Shown here: one piece after another, positions 1 to 8,437 of the stretch
Layout of the letters: the number at the start of each line of letters is the position of its first letter
Position numbering within the stretch: the first letter of the stretch is position 1
NCBI GenBank assembly: GCA_964429005.1
Contig: CAYSAJ010000030.1
Location: 1-20,588, forward strand
Origin: JACRBE01 sp964429005
GTDB taxonomy: Bacteria > Chlamydiota > Chlamydiia > Chlamydiales > JACRBE01
Length of the DNA: 20,588 nt
Direction: 5' to 3'
The notes under the pieces: model-generated
Database searches by the model: none
Seen by the model: only the letters and a program-made list of their open reading frames with translations
What the model was told of the DNA's origin: nothing
Made by a program: the position numbers and the translations under genes

Positions 1-260
1 TGCGGGCAGCGGCGCGAAGCGCAGCAACACGGTCCGCATGAGTGCGGGTTGCAGGCCTGTCCGTGTTCGGTCAGGGGCGTGATCAGTCTTTAAAAAGGGT
101 GTTACTTTGAAGGTGGCAACTTACCGAAAGGTGCGCGTGGAATGCAGATTTGCCAGTCGATGTCTGCGGTAAGCATGGTTCGACCGGAACAATCAGCCTT
201 ACAATCTACCGACACATATAGACTGCAGCTTAAGGGTCACTGAAAACGTCAAGGCAAAAC
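1..260. other. Left-edge stretch without a supportable gene
   Basis: No frame gives a convincing protein here. A minus-strand frame beginning at an ATG at 37-39 would run off the left edge after 13 codons (MRTVLLRFAPLPA). Upstream of that ATG the frame stays open to about position 118, and I see no ribosome binding site. A plus-strand frame open from base 2 or base 1 ends in a stop before position 94. Either could be the end of a neighbouring gene, but neither is recognisable. No RES-type toxin lies downstream of the antitoxin-like gene that ends at 261. Confidence 0.4.
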
Positions 261-587
261 TCAACACCGATGGCGATGTCCTGCAAGATAGTCCCTTAGC
301 TGCTCAATTCCGCAAGGCTTGCTCATGACAGCAAGCGGCGCGTCGCCGAGATCGAGATTAATTGCCCTCAGCCAATTGGATTGCACGTCTGGTTCGCTAC
401 CGACTAGGGCGGTCAGATGTCCGATTAGCTCTACGAATTGTAAGCTCGCCGAACAGTCAAGATGGCCGTTGGCACGAATAACGCGTTGCAGGTCGGCGCG
501 CGATAATCCGCAAATCGCTCCGGTTTGTTCAAAAGCGACGTTTATCAATCCGCGATCATGGTCATCGGGTGTTGGCATATTTGACAT
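261..587 (-). CDS. MbcA/ParS/Xre-type antitoxin-like protein (DUF2384)
   Basis: This 108-residue protein looks like a member of the MbcA/ParS/Xre antitoxin family, whose C-terminal domain binds RES-type toxins. The C-terminal half carries the family pattern: W72-L73, N77, L80-G81, P84, M88, G93, L97 and Y100-L101, the usual WLR..N..LG..P...M...G......YL arrangement. The N-terminal half (about 13-63) fits the family's helical, Xre-like region, with GLSRADLQRVI at 27-37 in the HTH position. In this family the toxin gene normally follows directly, but the 260 bases downstream hold none, so this is an orphan or a moonlighting regulator. It lies 199 bases downstream of the MFS gene on the same strand. 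A second in-frame ATG at codon 4 (576-578) is an alternative start, and neither has a clear Shine-Dalgarno. Family assignment is from pattern recognition; function is inference. Confidence 0.7.
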   Translation of the reverse strand: MSNMPTPDDHDRGLINVAFEQTGAICGLSRADLQRVIRANGHLDCSASLQFVELIGHLTALVGSEPDVQSNWLRAINLDLGDAPLAVMSKPCGIEQLRDYLAGHRHRC

Positions 588-786
588 TTGATTATTATGT
601 TAGTCAAAAGACAAACAACTTCCAAGATGCATGGCATGTGACTGGGAAATGCAGCCAGGTTGTTGTGAGCTTGAAGTCCGCTAATGATCCCGTCGATTTC
701 CAATCACTGGCTGCGGATTGAAAATGGGTCCGTTTTATCTCACGATTGCGACTGCCCCGAAAGTGTCCACAACACTATCCCTTGCC

Positions 787-2282
787 CTATTGCCTCGGCC
801 AATTTGGATGAAGATCATCAATCACAAAATCATGCACTCGCTGCGTGTCCGAGCTGTGCCCATCTCGTATATGGGGGTGATCGTCTGATAGATCATCATG
901 ACTATGTGACAGCGCGCTATCACTATCTTCGGGCCACAGCACAAATGCCGCGATGACGCCCATTGCTGCCAAAAGTGCGAGTGCACCGAACGCGAAAGGC
1001 TGGCCAAAGTTCGCGCCGATCTGTCCGGCAAGAGGGTAGGCAATAAGCCAGCAAGCGTGGCTTAAAGCGAACTGCGCGGCAAATACGGCAGGTCGGTCTT
1101 CAGCATTTGCCGAACGGCGCAGCAGGCGGCCAGAGGGGGTGACGCTGGCGGAATAGGCAACGCCAAGGACAAACCACCCAGCGAGCAATATGGTCCAATA
1201 ATGCGGGGAATATTGGAACATCGCCGTCAACACCGCCATGATGGCCAACCCTGCGCATAATGCAACGGCGGCAACTATCATGACGAAGCGGTCGCTCATC
1301 CGGTCCAATAAGCGAGGCAGCAGCAACGCCGTGACCATCGACCCACCGCCATAGCTCGCCAAAGCCCACGCCACGGCGCTTTGCCCAAGCCCCAATTGGT
1401 CGCGCACGATGACGATGGTGTTGACGATGACCATCGCGCTGGCAGCCGCTGCGGCGAGCGTGAGCGCAAGCAAGCCTTTCAGGCGCGGGGTTTTGAGATA
1501 GATGCGAAGCCCGCGCGTCGTCTTTGCATAAATGCCTCCTTCGCGTTTGATCGCTGGCGACAGCGGCAAGGTGACCGATAGGACAAAAAATGCCGATATG
1601 ACGAACCCGATCGACGTTCCGGCAAATAGCCAATGAAAGCTGATTATCGACAGCAAGGCAGCGGCAAGAATGGGGCTAAGCANNNNNNNNNNNNNNNNNN
1701 NNNNNNNNNNNNNNNNNNNNNNNNNNNNNNNNNNNNNNNNNNNNNNNNNNNNNNNNNNNNNNNNNNNNNNNNNNNNNNNNNNAGCCAATGAAAGCTGATT
1801 ATCGACAGCAAGGCAGCGGCAAGAATGGGGCTAAGCAGGCTCTCCAGATCATATGCCAATCGCGACAACGATAGAGCGCGAGTGTATTCGGCTTCGTCCG
1901 GCAACACGTCGGGTATGGTCGCTTGAAAAGTTGGGGTGAATGCCGCCGAGGCAGACTGCAATGCAAAGATCAGGATGTAGACTTGCCACACCTGATCGAC
2001 GAACGGCAATGCGAGCGCGACGCATGCCCGGATGACATCCATCGAGACCAAGAACGCACGCCGTGGCAGGCGGTCGGCATACGCCCCGACAATTGGCGCG
2101 ACGCCGATATAGGCCACCATCTTGATGGCAAGCGCCGTTCCCAATACGGCTCCGGCATTGCCACCCGCGATGTCATAAGCCAGCAGCCCAAGCGCGATAG
2201 TGGCAAGTCCTGTGCCGACCAGCGCAATGATCTGCGCCGACAGCAAATGGCGATAGGTGCGGTTTTTGAGGACTGACAGCAT
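787..2282 (-). CDS. MFS transporter with His/Asp-rich C-terminal tail (NreB-like metal exporter), interrupted by an assembly gap
   Basis: This is a twelve-helix-type major facilitator. It is seen as two pieces, 1783-2282 (N-terminal) and 787-1682 (C-terminal), in different frames on either side of 100 N. The same 55 bases end one piece and begin the other. Deleting the N run plus one copy (155 bases) puts both in one frame, giving 446 residues, a normal MFS length. The N-terminal half has the MFS motif A as GAYADRLPRR after helix 2. The C-terminus, after the last helix, ends in about 45 hydrophilic residues with many His and Asp (for example SHSHDDLSDDHPH), which resembles the His-rich tails of NreB-type nickel exporters. 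The gene is divergent from the czc operon with 86 bases between them. An AAGG sits about 10 bases before the ATG. A role in Ni/Co/Zn export is inferred from tail and context; the exact substrate is unknown. Confidence 0.82.
1628..1837. repeat. Exact 55-bp direct duplication flanking the N gap (assembly artefact)
   Basis: Bases 1628-1682 and 1783-1837 are identical over 55 bases (from agccaatgaaagctgatt to gggctaagca). They abut the N run exactly on both sides, with no other base between. Both encode the same MFS segment (LSPILAAALLSIISFHW). A duplication that ends precisely at a gap is what results when two contigs sharing a terminal overlap are scaffolded but not merged. 55 is a common de Bruijn k-mer length. 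I read it as one real copy, not a biological repeat. Confidence 0.9.
1683..1782. other. Assembly gap (100 N)
   Basis: One hundred consecutive N. This is the conventional placeholder for a gap of unknown length, so its size should not be taken literally. The flanking identical sequence and the frame arithmetic argue that the true gap length is negative, meaning the two sides overlap. Confidence 0.98.
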
Positions 2283-2368
2283 GATCTGGTGTGCCTTATC
2301 TAGTCCGTTTTCATTGTTTCGACAGAATCAAGATTGCGGTAAATGCGGAGCGCTGCTAACTCCACCCA

Positions 2369-2722
2369 ATGTTTCGCAATGTCACCATGCTATTTTTAGC
2401 ATTCGCTGTCCTGTTCGGCAGCGTTCATGTGACTCCGTGGTCGCATGACCATGTCGATGCGCATGACCATTCGCATGATGTGGGTCATGATGACCATGAC
2501 GATAAGGACGCCGACCTGAGTTTAGGCGATGAGCAGCCAGCCAAAAAAGCCGATGTCTCTGGTGACATTGGGCATTCGCACTCGATTCCCGCTGGTATGG
2601 AAAGTCCCGATAGTGACTTTGACGGCAGCGCGTTGAGGCGACAGTCGGTTGCGGCGTCCTCGCAGGTGACGATATTAAGCTCGCTGTCGCGGGCACCGCC
2701 GACACAGCCTCCCTCAGCCTGA
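2369..2722 (+). CDS. His/Asp-rich small exported protein, CzcI-like
   Basis: This 117-residue protein has a hydrophobic N-terminal segment (about 5-19), a probable signal peptide or anchor. It is followed by a strongly His/Asp-rich stretch at about 25-49 with seven His (26, 28, 32, 34, 36, 40, 43). The C-terminus ends Pro-rich (RAPPTQPPSA), a feature of small proteins found just upstream of czcC. CzcI of Cupriavidus occupies the same position and is a small periplasmic protein linked to czc regulation, so a metal-buffering or regulatory role in the periplasm is plausible but inferred. It is the first gene of the czc run, 62 bases before czcC. The start is uncertain: no clear Shine-Dalgarno precedes the ATG at 2369, and an in-frame ATG at 2387 would still keep the hydrophobic segment. 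Confidence 0.7.
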   Translation: MFRNVTMLFLAFAVLFGSVHVTPWSHDHVDAHDHSHDVGHDDHDDKDADLSLGDEQPAKKADVSGDIGHSHSIPAGMESPDSDFDGSALRRQSVAASSQVTILSSLSRAPPTQPPSA

Positions 2723-2784
2723 TCCATTCGCCACCGGCGAGCCGTTGCGCTCGTCCAGTGTGATATTGGTTCAGGAGTTTCCCA

Positions 2785-4023
2785 ATGACATATTCCATAC
2801 GCGCCGCGTTGCTCGCGGGTGCGTTGATCGTAACCGGTCAGGCGGCTTTTGCCGAAACCGTTACGCTTGAACAGGCGATTGCCAAGGCGGCTGAGGCTGC
2901 ACCTTTGCTCAAAGCCGACGATGCCGCAGTCGCGAGTGCGCGTGCGGGTCGCGTGCAGGCAGGTGTGCGGCCTAATCCATCGGTAACGGTTGAAGCCGAG
3001 AACTTCATCGGCACCGGGCCATATGACGTGTTGGGCCGCGCGGAAATAACCGCGACTTATAACCAACAGATCGAACGCGGCGGCAAGCGCGCGGCGCGGG
3101 TTGATTTGGCGGACAAAGACATCAGCGTCGCGCAGGCGTCGGCGAATGTCACCCGGCTTGACTTGGCGGCATCGGTGCAGCGCGCGTTTTTCGATGTGTT
3201 GATTGCCAAGGACGTTTTGCAGATTGCCCAGTTCCGCCTGTCTACCGAGCGTGAGTTGCAGACCGAGGCGCTGCGGCGGGTTCGCGGATATAAGGACCCG
3301 CTGTTCGTCGAAACCCGGGCCGCTGCCCGTGTTGCATCGGCCCGCATTGGCGTTGAACAGGCCGAGTTTCGGCTGGATTCAGCACGCAACTTGCTGGCAG
3401 GATACTGGGGTGGTGACGGCAGTGTTTTGAGCGTCGATGGTGCATTGATGGCGGACGATGGCGCGCCGCTGACGCTCGCTCCGTCGGACGAAAAGCTTAT
3501 CGAAGCCAAGCTTGCCCGCGCCGGAGCCGCAGTCGTTGTCGAAGAAACGAAGCGCACGCAAGACTACACCGTCAATGGCGGCGCGCGTTTCCTGCGTGGC
3601 ACTAACGATGTGGCAGCAGTGGCCGGTGTCACCATTCCGATTGGCCGGTTTGACAAAAATCAGGGCGGCATTGACCGCGCGCGCGCTGAAAAGGATCGCG
3701 TATTCTTTGCCGCAGAGGCAGCGCGATTAGAAAAGTTGCGCCGGTTGGCATCGCTGCGCGCGGAAGCCGAGTCCGCACAAACCCGGGCAGATGCGTTGAT
3801 GGAAGAGGTCTATCCGCGCACTTACAAGACGCTTCAACAGGTGCGCGAAGGCTATAATCGCGGTGGCTTCACCTTCCGCGACATTCAGGATGCCGCCGAT
3901 GCCATCCTCGAAGTGCAGGACCAGTGGCTTAAGGCCAACACCCAATATCGCGACCTTCAAACCGAGATCGACAGACTGACCGGACGCTTTGACCCCGCGT
4001 CGTCAACGGAGACCCAACCATGA
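2785..4023 (+). CDS. czcC: CzcC-type outer-membrane factor of an RND metal efflux system
   Basis: This 412-residue protein is the TolC-like outer-membrane channel that completes a tripartite heavy-metal RND pump. A Sec signal peptide covers 1-23, with likely cleavage after AAFA. It is followed by VTLEQAIAKAAEAAPLL, the typical start of the outer-membrane efflux domain, and GVRPNPSVTVEAEN, the conserved first-strand region. Two long helical repeats follow, with coiled-coil-like Ala/Arg/Glu-rich stretches at about 110-180 and 290-350. Length is normal for CzcC. AGGAG lies 10 bases before the ATG, which supports this start. The stop overlaps the czcB start (ATGA), so the two are translationally coupled. 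Confidence 0.93.
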   Translation: MTYSIRAALLAGALIVTGQAAFAETVTLEQAIAKAAEAAPLLKADDAAVASARAGRVQAGVRPNPSVTVEAENFIGTGPYDVLGRAEITATYNQQIERGGKRAARVDLADKDISVAQASANVTRLDLAASVQRAFFDVLIAKDVLQIAQFRLSTERELQTEALRRVRGYKDPLFVETRAAARVASARIGVEQAEFRLDSARNLLAGYWGGDGSVLSVDGALMADDGAPLTLAPSDEKLIEAKLARAGAAVVVEETKRTQDYTVNGGARFLRGTNDVAAVAGVTIPIGRFDKNQGGIDRARAEKDRVFFAAEAARLEKLRRLASLRAEAESAQTRADALMEEVYPRTYKTLQQVREGYNRGGFTFRDIQDAADAILEVQDQWLKANTQYRDLQTEIDRLTGRFDPASSTETQP

Positions 4024-5261
4024 AATACCGCTCTTTTCTGCCTGCACTTGCAGCACTGTTGATGATTGTTCCGCTCGCTGCCTGTGGCGGTGGCGCCGAA
4101 ACGCCGTCCGAAGAAGGCGGCAAGGCTGGCGAACCTGAAAAGGGTCCGAACCGTGGCCGTATGCTGCGCGATGGTCCCTTCGCGGTCGAAATGACGATCT
4201 TTGAAGACGGTGTGCCGCCAGTATATCGTGTCTATGCGAGCCGCGATGGCAAACCGGTCGATCCCAAAACCGTAAATCTATCGGTCACATTGAAGCGGCT
4301 GGACGGCGAGATCAACAAGTTCGCGTTCAAACCCGAAAATGGCTATCTTCAAGGCGACGGCGTAGTGGTCGAGCCGCACAGTTTTGACGTTGAAGTTGTC
4401 GCTGTCGAAAACGGCAAGCGCCATGTCTGGAAATTTGCCAACCCAGAAGGCCGTTCGAAAATCTCGGCGGCTGCTGCAAAAGACGGCGGCATCGAAATCG
4501 AAACCGTCGGCCCTGCAACGATTAGCGACATTCGCGAAGTCGAGGGCGTTGTGCAGCTTGCAACATCAGCCCGTTCTGAAATCCGCGCGCAGTTTCCCGG
4601 CAAGGTAATGATGGTGACCAAAGCGGTCGGGGATTATGTAAAAAAAGGCCAGTTGTTGGCGCGTATCGAGTCCAGTGAGTCGCTGCAAATCTATCCGGTT
4701 TATTCGCCTGTCAGCGGTGTTGTTGCCGAACGCAATGCCAATGTCGGTAATGTCGCCATCGACCAACCCATCTACGTCATTACCGACCCCGGCCAAACGA
4801 CAGTTGTGTTCAATATCTTCCCGCGTGACCTTGGCACGATCAGGCCGGGGCAAAAGGTCGACATCGAAACACTCGACGGCCAGCCCATCGCGGCGAGCGT
4901 GCTAGGAGGCTATCTTCCCGAAGGCAATGCCGCCGCAGGCACCGCATTGGTACGCGCCAGCCTTCCCAACCGCGACGGACGCTGGCGTCCCGGAATGGCG
5001 CTGCATGGGCGGGTGACGGTCAACGCCGTCACCGTGCCACTCGCTGTGCGCACCGAAGCCTTGCAGCGGTTCCGAGACTTCACCGTCGTGTTCGCCAATT
5101 TCGGCGAGGATTACGAGGTGCGGATGCTCGAATTGGGGCGTAAGACACCCGAATGGACCGAAGTGCTGTCAGGTATCAAACCCGGCACGCGCTATGCTGC
5201 CAAGGGTGCTTTCCTGATCCGCGCGGACATTGAAAAGTCCGGCGCAAGCCACGACCATTGA
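4020..5261 (+). CDS. czcB: CzcB-type periplasmic adaptor (membrane fusion) lipoprotein
   Basis: This 413-residue protein links the inner-membrane RND pump to the outer-membrane channel. The N-terminus has a lipoprotein signal with a lipobox ending at C22 (PLAAC), followed by a Gly/Glu-rich linker. Residues about 40-150 form an extra N-terminal domain seen in CzcB relatives. The biotinyl-lipoyl/hairpin region runs from about 165 to 260, including GDYVKKGQLLARIES and SPVSGVVAERNANVGN. A beta-barrel and membrane-proximal domain follow. The C-terminus ends in HDH, which could bind metal. It starts with a 4-base overlap with czcC and stops 13 bases before the czcA start used here. Confidence 0.93.
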   Translation: MKYRSFLPALAALLMIVPLAACGGGAETPSEEGGKAGEPEKGPNRGRMLRDGPFAVEMTIFEDGVPPVYRVYASRDGKPVDPKTVNLSVTLKRLDGEINKFAFKPENGYLQGDGVVVEPHSFDVEVVAVENGKRHVWKFANPEGRSKISAAAAKDGGIEIETVGPATISDIREVEGVVQLATSARSEIRAQFPGKVMMVTKAVGDYVKKGQLLARIESSESLQIYPVYSPVSGVVAERNANVGNVAIDQPIYVITDPGQTTVVFNIFPRDLGTIRPGQKVDIETLDGQPIAASVLGGYLPEGNAAAGTALVRASLPNRDGRWRPGMALHGRVTVNAVTVPLAVRTEALQRFRDFTVVFANFGEDYEVRMLELGRKTPEWTEVLSGIKPGTRYAAKGAFLIRADIEKSGASHDH

Positions 5262-5274
5262 TCGGAACCCGAAC

Positions 5275-8200
5275 ATGCTTGCGAACATAATCGAGATTTC
5301 GATCCGCCAGCGTTGGCTGGTGCTAATTGTTGTGACTCTGCTCACTGCGCTTGGCATCTGGAGCGCAACGCGCCTGCCCATTGATGCCGTTCCTGACATC
5401 ACCAATGTGCAGGTGCAGATTAACACTGAGGCTGAGGGTTTTTCACCGCTGGAAGCCGAACAGCGGATAACCTACCCGATTGAAACCGCTTTAGCTGGCG
5501 TGCCGAAACTCAATTACACCCGTTCGGTATCGCGCTATGGCTTAAGCCAAGTGACCGTCGTATTTGAGGACGGCACCGATCTCTATTTCGCGCGGCAATT
5601 GGTCAATGAGCGTTTGCAAGCGGCCAAGTCGCAATTGCCACCGGGCATCGAGCCGCAGATGGGGCCGACAGCGACCGGGCTTGGCGAAATCTATATGTAT
5701 TCGGTCACTCCGAAGAAAGGCGCGCGGAAATCCGACGGCAGCGAATGGACACCCACCGATCTGCGCACGCTCCACGATTGGGTTGTTCGTCCGCAGATGC
5801 GTAACGTGCCGGGTGTCGCTGAGGTCAACACCGTTGGCGGCTATACCAAGCAATATCATGTGACGCCCAACGCCGAACAGCTTGCAGCCCTTGGCATTTC
5901 ACTGTCCGATGTTGTGGACGCGCTTGAATCCAATAATGCCAATGCGGGGGCAGGCTATGTCGAGCGCGCAGGTGAGCAAGTCCTTATCCGGGTTCCGGGA
6001 CGCGCAGAAACAGAAACCGATTTATCCCAAATTATTGTCGCCAAGCGCGGCGGTGTTCCGATCCGCATCGGCGACATAGCCGAAGTCGTGATTGGTTCAG
6101 AATTGCGCACAGGTGCTGCAACAGAGAACGGCAAAGAGATTGTTCTCGGCACGATTTACATGCTGACGGGGAGCAACCCGCGGATAGTGGCGCAGGCTGC
6201 TGCTGAAAGGCTGGAGGCGGTCAACAAGTCGTTGCCGTCTGGTATCGTGGCGCAGCCGCTCTATGACCGCACAGAATTGGTCGAACGCACCATTGCGACG
6301 GTCGAGAAGAATCTCGCTGAAGGGGCGCTGCTTGTCATCGTCATCCTTTTCTTGCTGCTTGGCAACGTCCGCGCGGCACTGATAACCGCCGCTGTTATTC
6401 CAATCGCGATGTTGATGACGCTTACCGGCATGATGGCAGGGCGTGTCTCGGCCAACTTAATGAGCCTTGGCGCGCTCGATTTCGGGTTGATCGTCGATGG
6501 CGCTGTGATCATTGTTGAAAATTGCCTCAGGCGTTTGGGGGAGGCTCAGCACAAAATGGGCCGACTGCTTGACCGTGAGGAACGCTTCAATCTGGTGGCC
6601 AAAGCCAGCAGTGAGGTGATCCGCCCTTCAATCTTCGGTGTAATCATCATCACGGTGGTTTATCTGCCCATCTTCGCGTTGTCGGGGATCGAAGGTAAGA
6701 CCTTCCATCCAATGGCAATCACCGTGATGCTGGCGCTGACAGCGGCGATGTTGCTTTCCCTGACTTTCGTGCCTGCCGCTATTGCGATGTTTGTGACCGG
6801 CAAGGTCGAAGAGAAAGACAATCGCATCATGGCGTGGGCGCGCGAGCGTTATGCCCGCATCCTTGATCGCACCATGACGCACGGCAAACTGCTGATTGTG
6901 GCAGCGGTGGCGTTGGTTGCCGTCAGTGGCTTTGGCGCAACGCGGCTGGGTTCGGAGTTCATACCCAATCTCGATGAAGGCGATATTGCGATGCACGCCT
7001 TGCGTATTCCCGGTACCAGCCTTGGTCAGGCCGTGCAGATGCAGGAATCGCTCGAAAAGCGGATTAGCCAGTTTCCCGAAGTCGAGCGCGTGTTCGCAAA
7101 GATTGGAACCGCGGATGTTGCGACCGATCCGGTGCCGCCGTCGGTCGCCGATAACTTCATCATGCTCAAAGACCGAAGCGAATGGCCCGATCCGCGTAAA
7201 CCCCGCACCCAACTGGTCGATGAGCTGAATGCAGCGGTGCAACAGATACCCGGCAATAATTACGAGTTTACCCAGCCGGTGCAGATGCGGCTCAACGAGC
7301 TGATTGCTGGCGTCCGTGCCGACGTGGCGGTGAAGCTGTTTGGTGAGGATTTGGACAAGCTGCTTGAAACGGGCGGTGAACTGGAAACAATCCTGGAGTC
7401 CATCCCCGGTGCCGAAGATGTAAAGCTGGAGCAAGTGACCGGCCTGCCGGTGCTTTCTGTGACCCCGCGCCGCGCGATGCTGGCGCGCTACGGTATCAAT
7501 ATCAAGGATGTGCAGGACGCGGTATCGACTGCAACTGGTGGCCGTAACGCAGGCGAAGTGTTTGAAGGCGACCGGCGCTTTGCCGTCGTCGTACGCTTGC
7601 CGGAAGCAACGCGGACCGATCTCGATCAATTGGGCCGTTTGCCCATCCCGCGTTCAGGCGAAGGCGGTGGCGAATTTGTGCCACTATCGGAGGTCGCCGA
7701 CATTGGCTTGTCGGTTGGCCCCAACCAGATCAGCCGTGAGAATGGCAAACGTCGTGCTGTTATTACCGCCAATGTCCGTGGCCGTGACCTTGGCTCCTTC
7801 ATCACCGAATTGCGTGCCAAGATCGACAGCGATGTGACCCTGCCGGAGGGCTATTATGTCCAATATGGCGGCACATTCGAGCAGCTTCAATCGGCGGCTA
7901 CACGGTTGCAGATTGTTGTGCCGTTGGCGCTGGTATTGATCTTCGGACTGCTGTTCATGCTGTTCAAATCGGCGCGCGATGCAGCGATTGTGTTTTCGGG
8001 CGTGCCGCTGGCCTTGACTGGCGGCGTGCTTGCGCTCGCACTGCGCCATATTCCAATGTCGATCTCGGCGGGTATCGGCTTTATCGCTCTGTCGGGCGTC
8101 GCGGTGCTGAACGGCGTCGTCATGCTTTCGTTCATCAAGGATTTGCGAGAGCGGGGCATGAAACTCGACGAGGCAATCCGCGAAGGTGCGCTGACCCGGC

Positions 8201-8427
8201 TCCGTCCGGTGTTGATGACCGCTCTTGTCGCATCGCTTGGGTTCGTGCCGATGGCGCTCAACGTCGGCGCAGGATCGGAAGTGCAACGCCCGCTTGCGAC
8301 CGTCGTGATCGGCGGGATCATTTCTTCGACGATCCTGACCTTGATCGTGCTGCCCGCACTCTACCGCCTCATTCACGGCAAGGCGGAGCAGGCCTCCGAC
8401 GAACCGCAACTTCAACCATCAACATAA
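5275..8427 (+). CDS. czcA: CzcA-type heavy-metal RND efflux pump, inner membrane
   Basis: This 1050-residue proton-driven exporter moves divalent cations from the periplasm or cytosol out of the cell through CzcB and CzcC. The TM4 signature reads DFGLIVDGAVIIVEN and falls at residues 402-416. It places D402, D408 and E415 exactly where the essential acidic residues of Cupriavidus CzcA are numbered. This is the HME1-like pattern (Zn/Co/Cd, sometimes Ni), not the monovalent Cu/Ag pattern of CusA. The usual RND plan is visible: TM1, periplasmic loop 1, TM2-7 (about 340-535), periplasmic loop 2, TM8-12 near the end. I chose the ATG at 5275 over one at 5230 because it gives the family start MLANIIEISIRQRW, preserves the numbering and avoids a 32-base overlap with czcB. 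The metal range among divalents cannot be read from sequence. Confidence 0.96.
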   Translation: MLANIIEISIRQRWLVLIVVTLLTALGIWSATRLPIDAVPDITNVQVQINTEAEGFSPLEAEQRITYPIETALAGVPKLNYTRSVSRYGLSQVTVVFEDGTDLYFARQLVNERLQAAKSQLPPGIEPQMGPTATGLGEIYMYSVTPKKGARKSDGSEWTPTDLRTLHDWVVRPQMRNVPGVAEVNTVGGYTKQYHVTPNAEQLAALGISLSDVVDALESNNANAGAGYVERAGEQVLIRVPGRAETETDLSQIIVAKRGGVPIRIGDIAEVVIGSELRTGAATENGKEIVLGTIYMLTGSNPRIVAQAAAERLEAVNKSLPSGIVAQPLYDRTELVERTIATVEKNLAEGALLVIVILFLLLGNVRAALITAAVIPIAMLMTLTGMMAGRVSANLMSLGALDFGLIVDGAVIIVENCLRRLGEAQHKMGRLLDREERFNLVAKASSEVIRPSIFGVIIITVVYLPIFALSGIEGKTFHPMAITVMLALTAAMLLSLTFVPAAIAMFVTGKVEEKDNRIMAWARERYARILDRTMTHGKLLIVAAVALVAVSGFGATRLGSEFIPNLDEGDIAMHALRIPGTSLGQAVQMQESLEKRISQFPEVERVFAKIGTADVATDPVPPSVADNFIMLKDRSEWPDPRKPRTQLVDELNAAVQQIPGNNYEFTQPVQMRLNELIAGVRADVAVKLFGEDLDKLLETGGELETILESIPGAEDVKLEQVTGLPVLSVTPRRAMLARYGINIKDVQDAVSTATGGRNAGEVFEGDRRFAVVVRLPEATRTDLDQLGRLPIPRSGEGGGEFVPLSEVADIGLSVGPNQISRENGKRRAVITANVRGRDLGSFITELRAKIDSDVTLPEGYYVQYGGTFEQLQSAATRLQIVVPLALVLIFGLLFMLFKSARDAAIVFSGVPLALTGGVLALALRHIPMSISAGIGFIALSGVAVLNGVVMLSFIKDLRERGMKLDEAIREGALTRLRPVLMTALVASLGFVPMALNVGAGSEVQRPLATVVIGGIISSTILTLIVLPALYRLIHGKAEQASDEPQLQPST

Positions 8428-8437
8428 GCAGGAAAAT

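Noticed and set aside
319..591. Plus-strand open frame of 90 codons
   Set aside because: It is antisense to the antitoxin-like gene, Ser/Arg-rich with no recognisable domain, and the minus-strand frame matches a known family pattern.
651..714. 8-bp inverted repeat gcagccag / ctggctgc downstream of the MFS gene
   Set aside because: The loop is 48 bases and there is no T run; likely chance in 200 intergenic bases.
684..956. Plus-strand open frame of 90 codons
   Set aside because: Most of it is antisense to the 3' end of the MFS gene; there is no ribosome binding site and no family resemblance.
1628..1837. Possible target-site duplication of an inserted mobile element
   Set aside because: 55 bases is far too long for a typical target-site duplication, it abuts the N run exactly, and the two gene halves join in frame without it.
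2728..2740. Small hairpin tcgcc-acc-ggcga between the CzcI-like gene and czcC
   Set aside because: Only five base pairs and no T run; could modulate read-through but cannot be supported.
6628..7629. Minus-strand open frame of 333 codons inside czcA
   Set aside because: It is a long antisense shadow of czcA. Composition is Arg/His/Gln-rich as expected from codon-biased GC-rich coding DNA.
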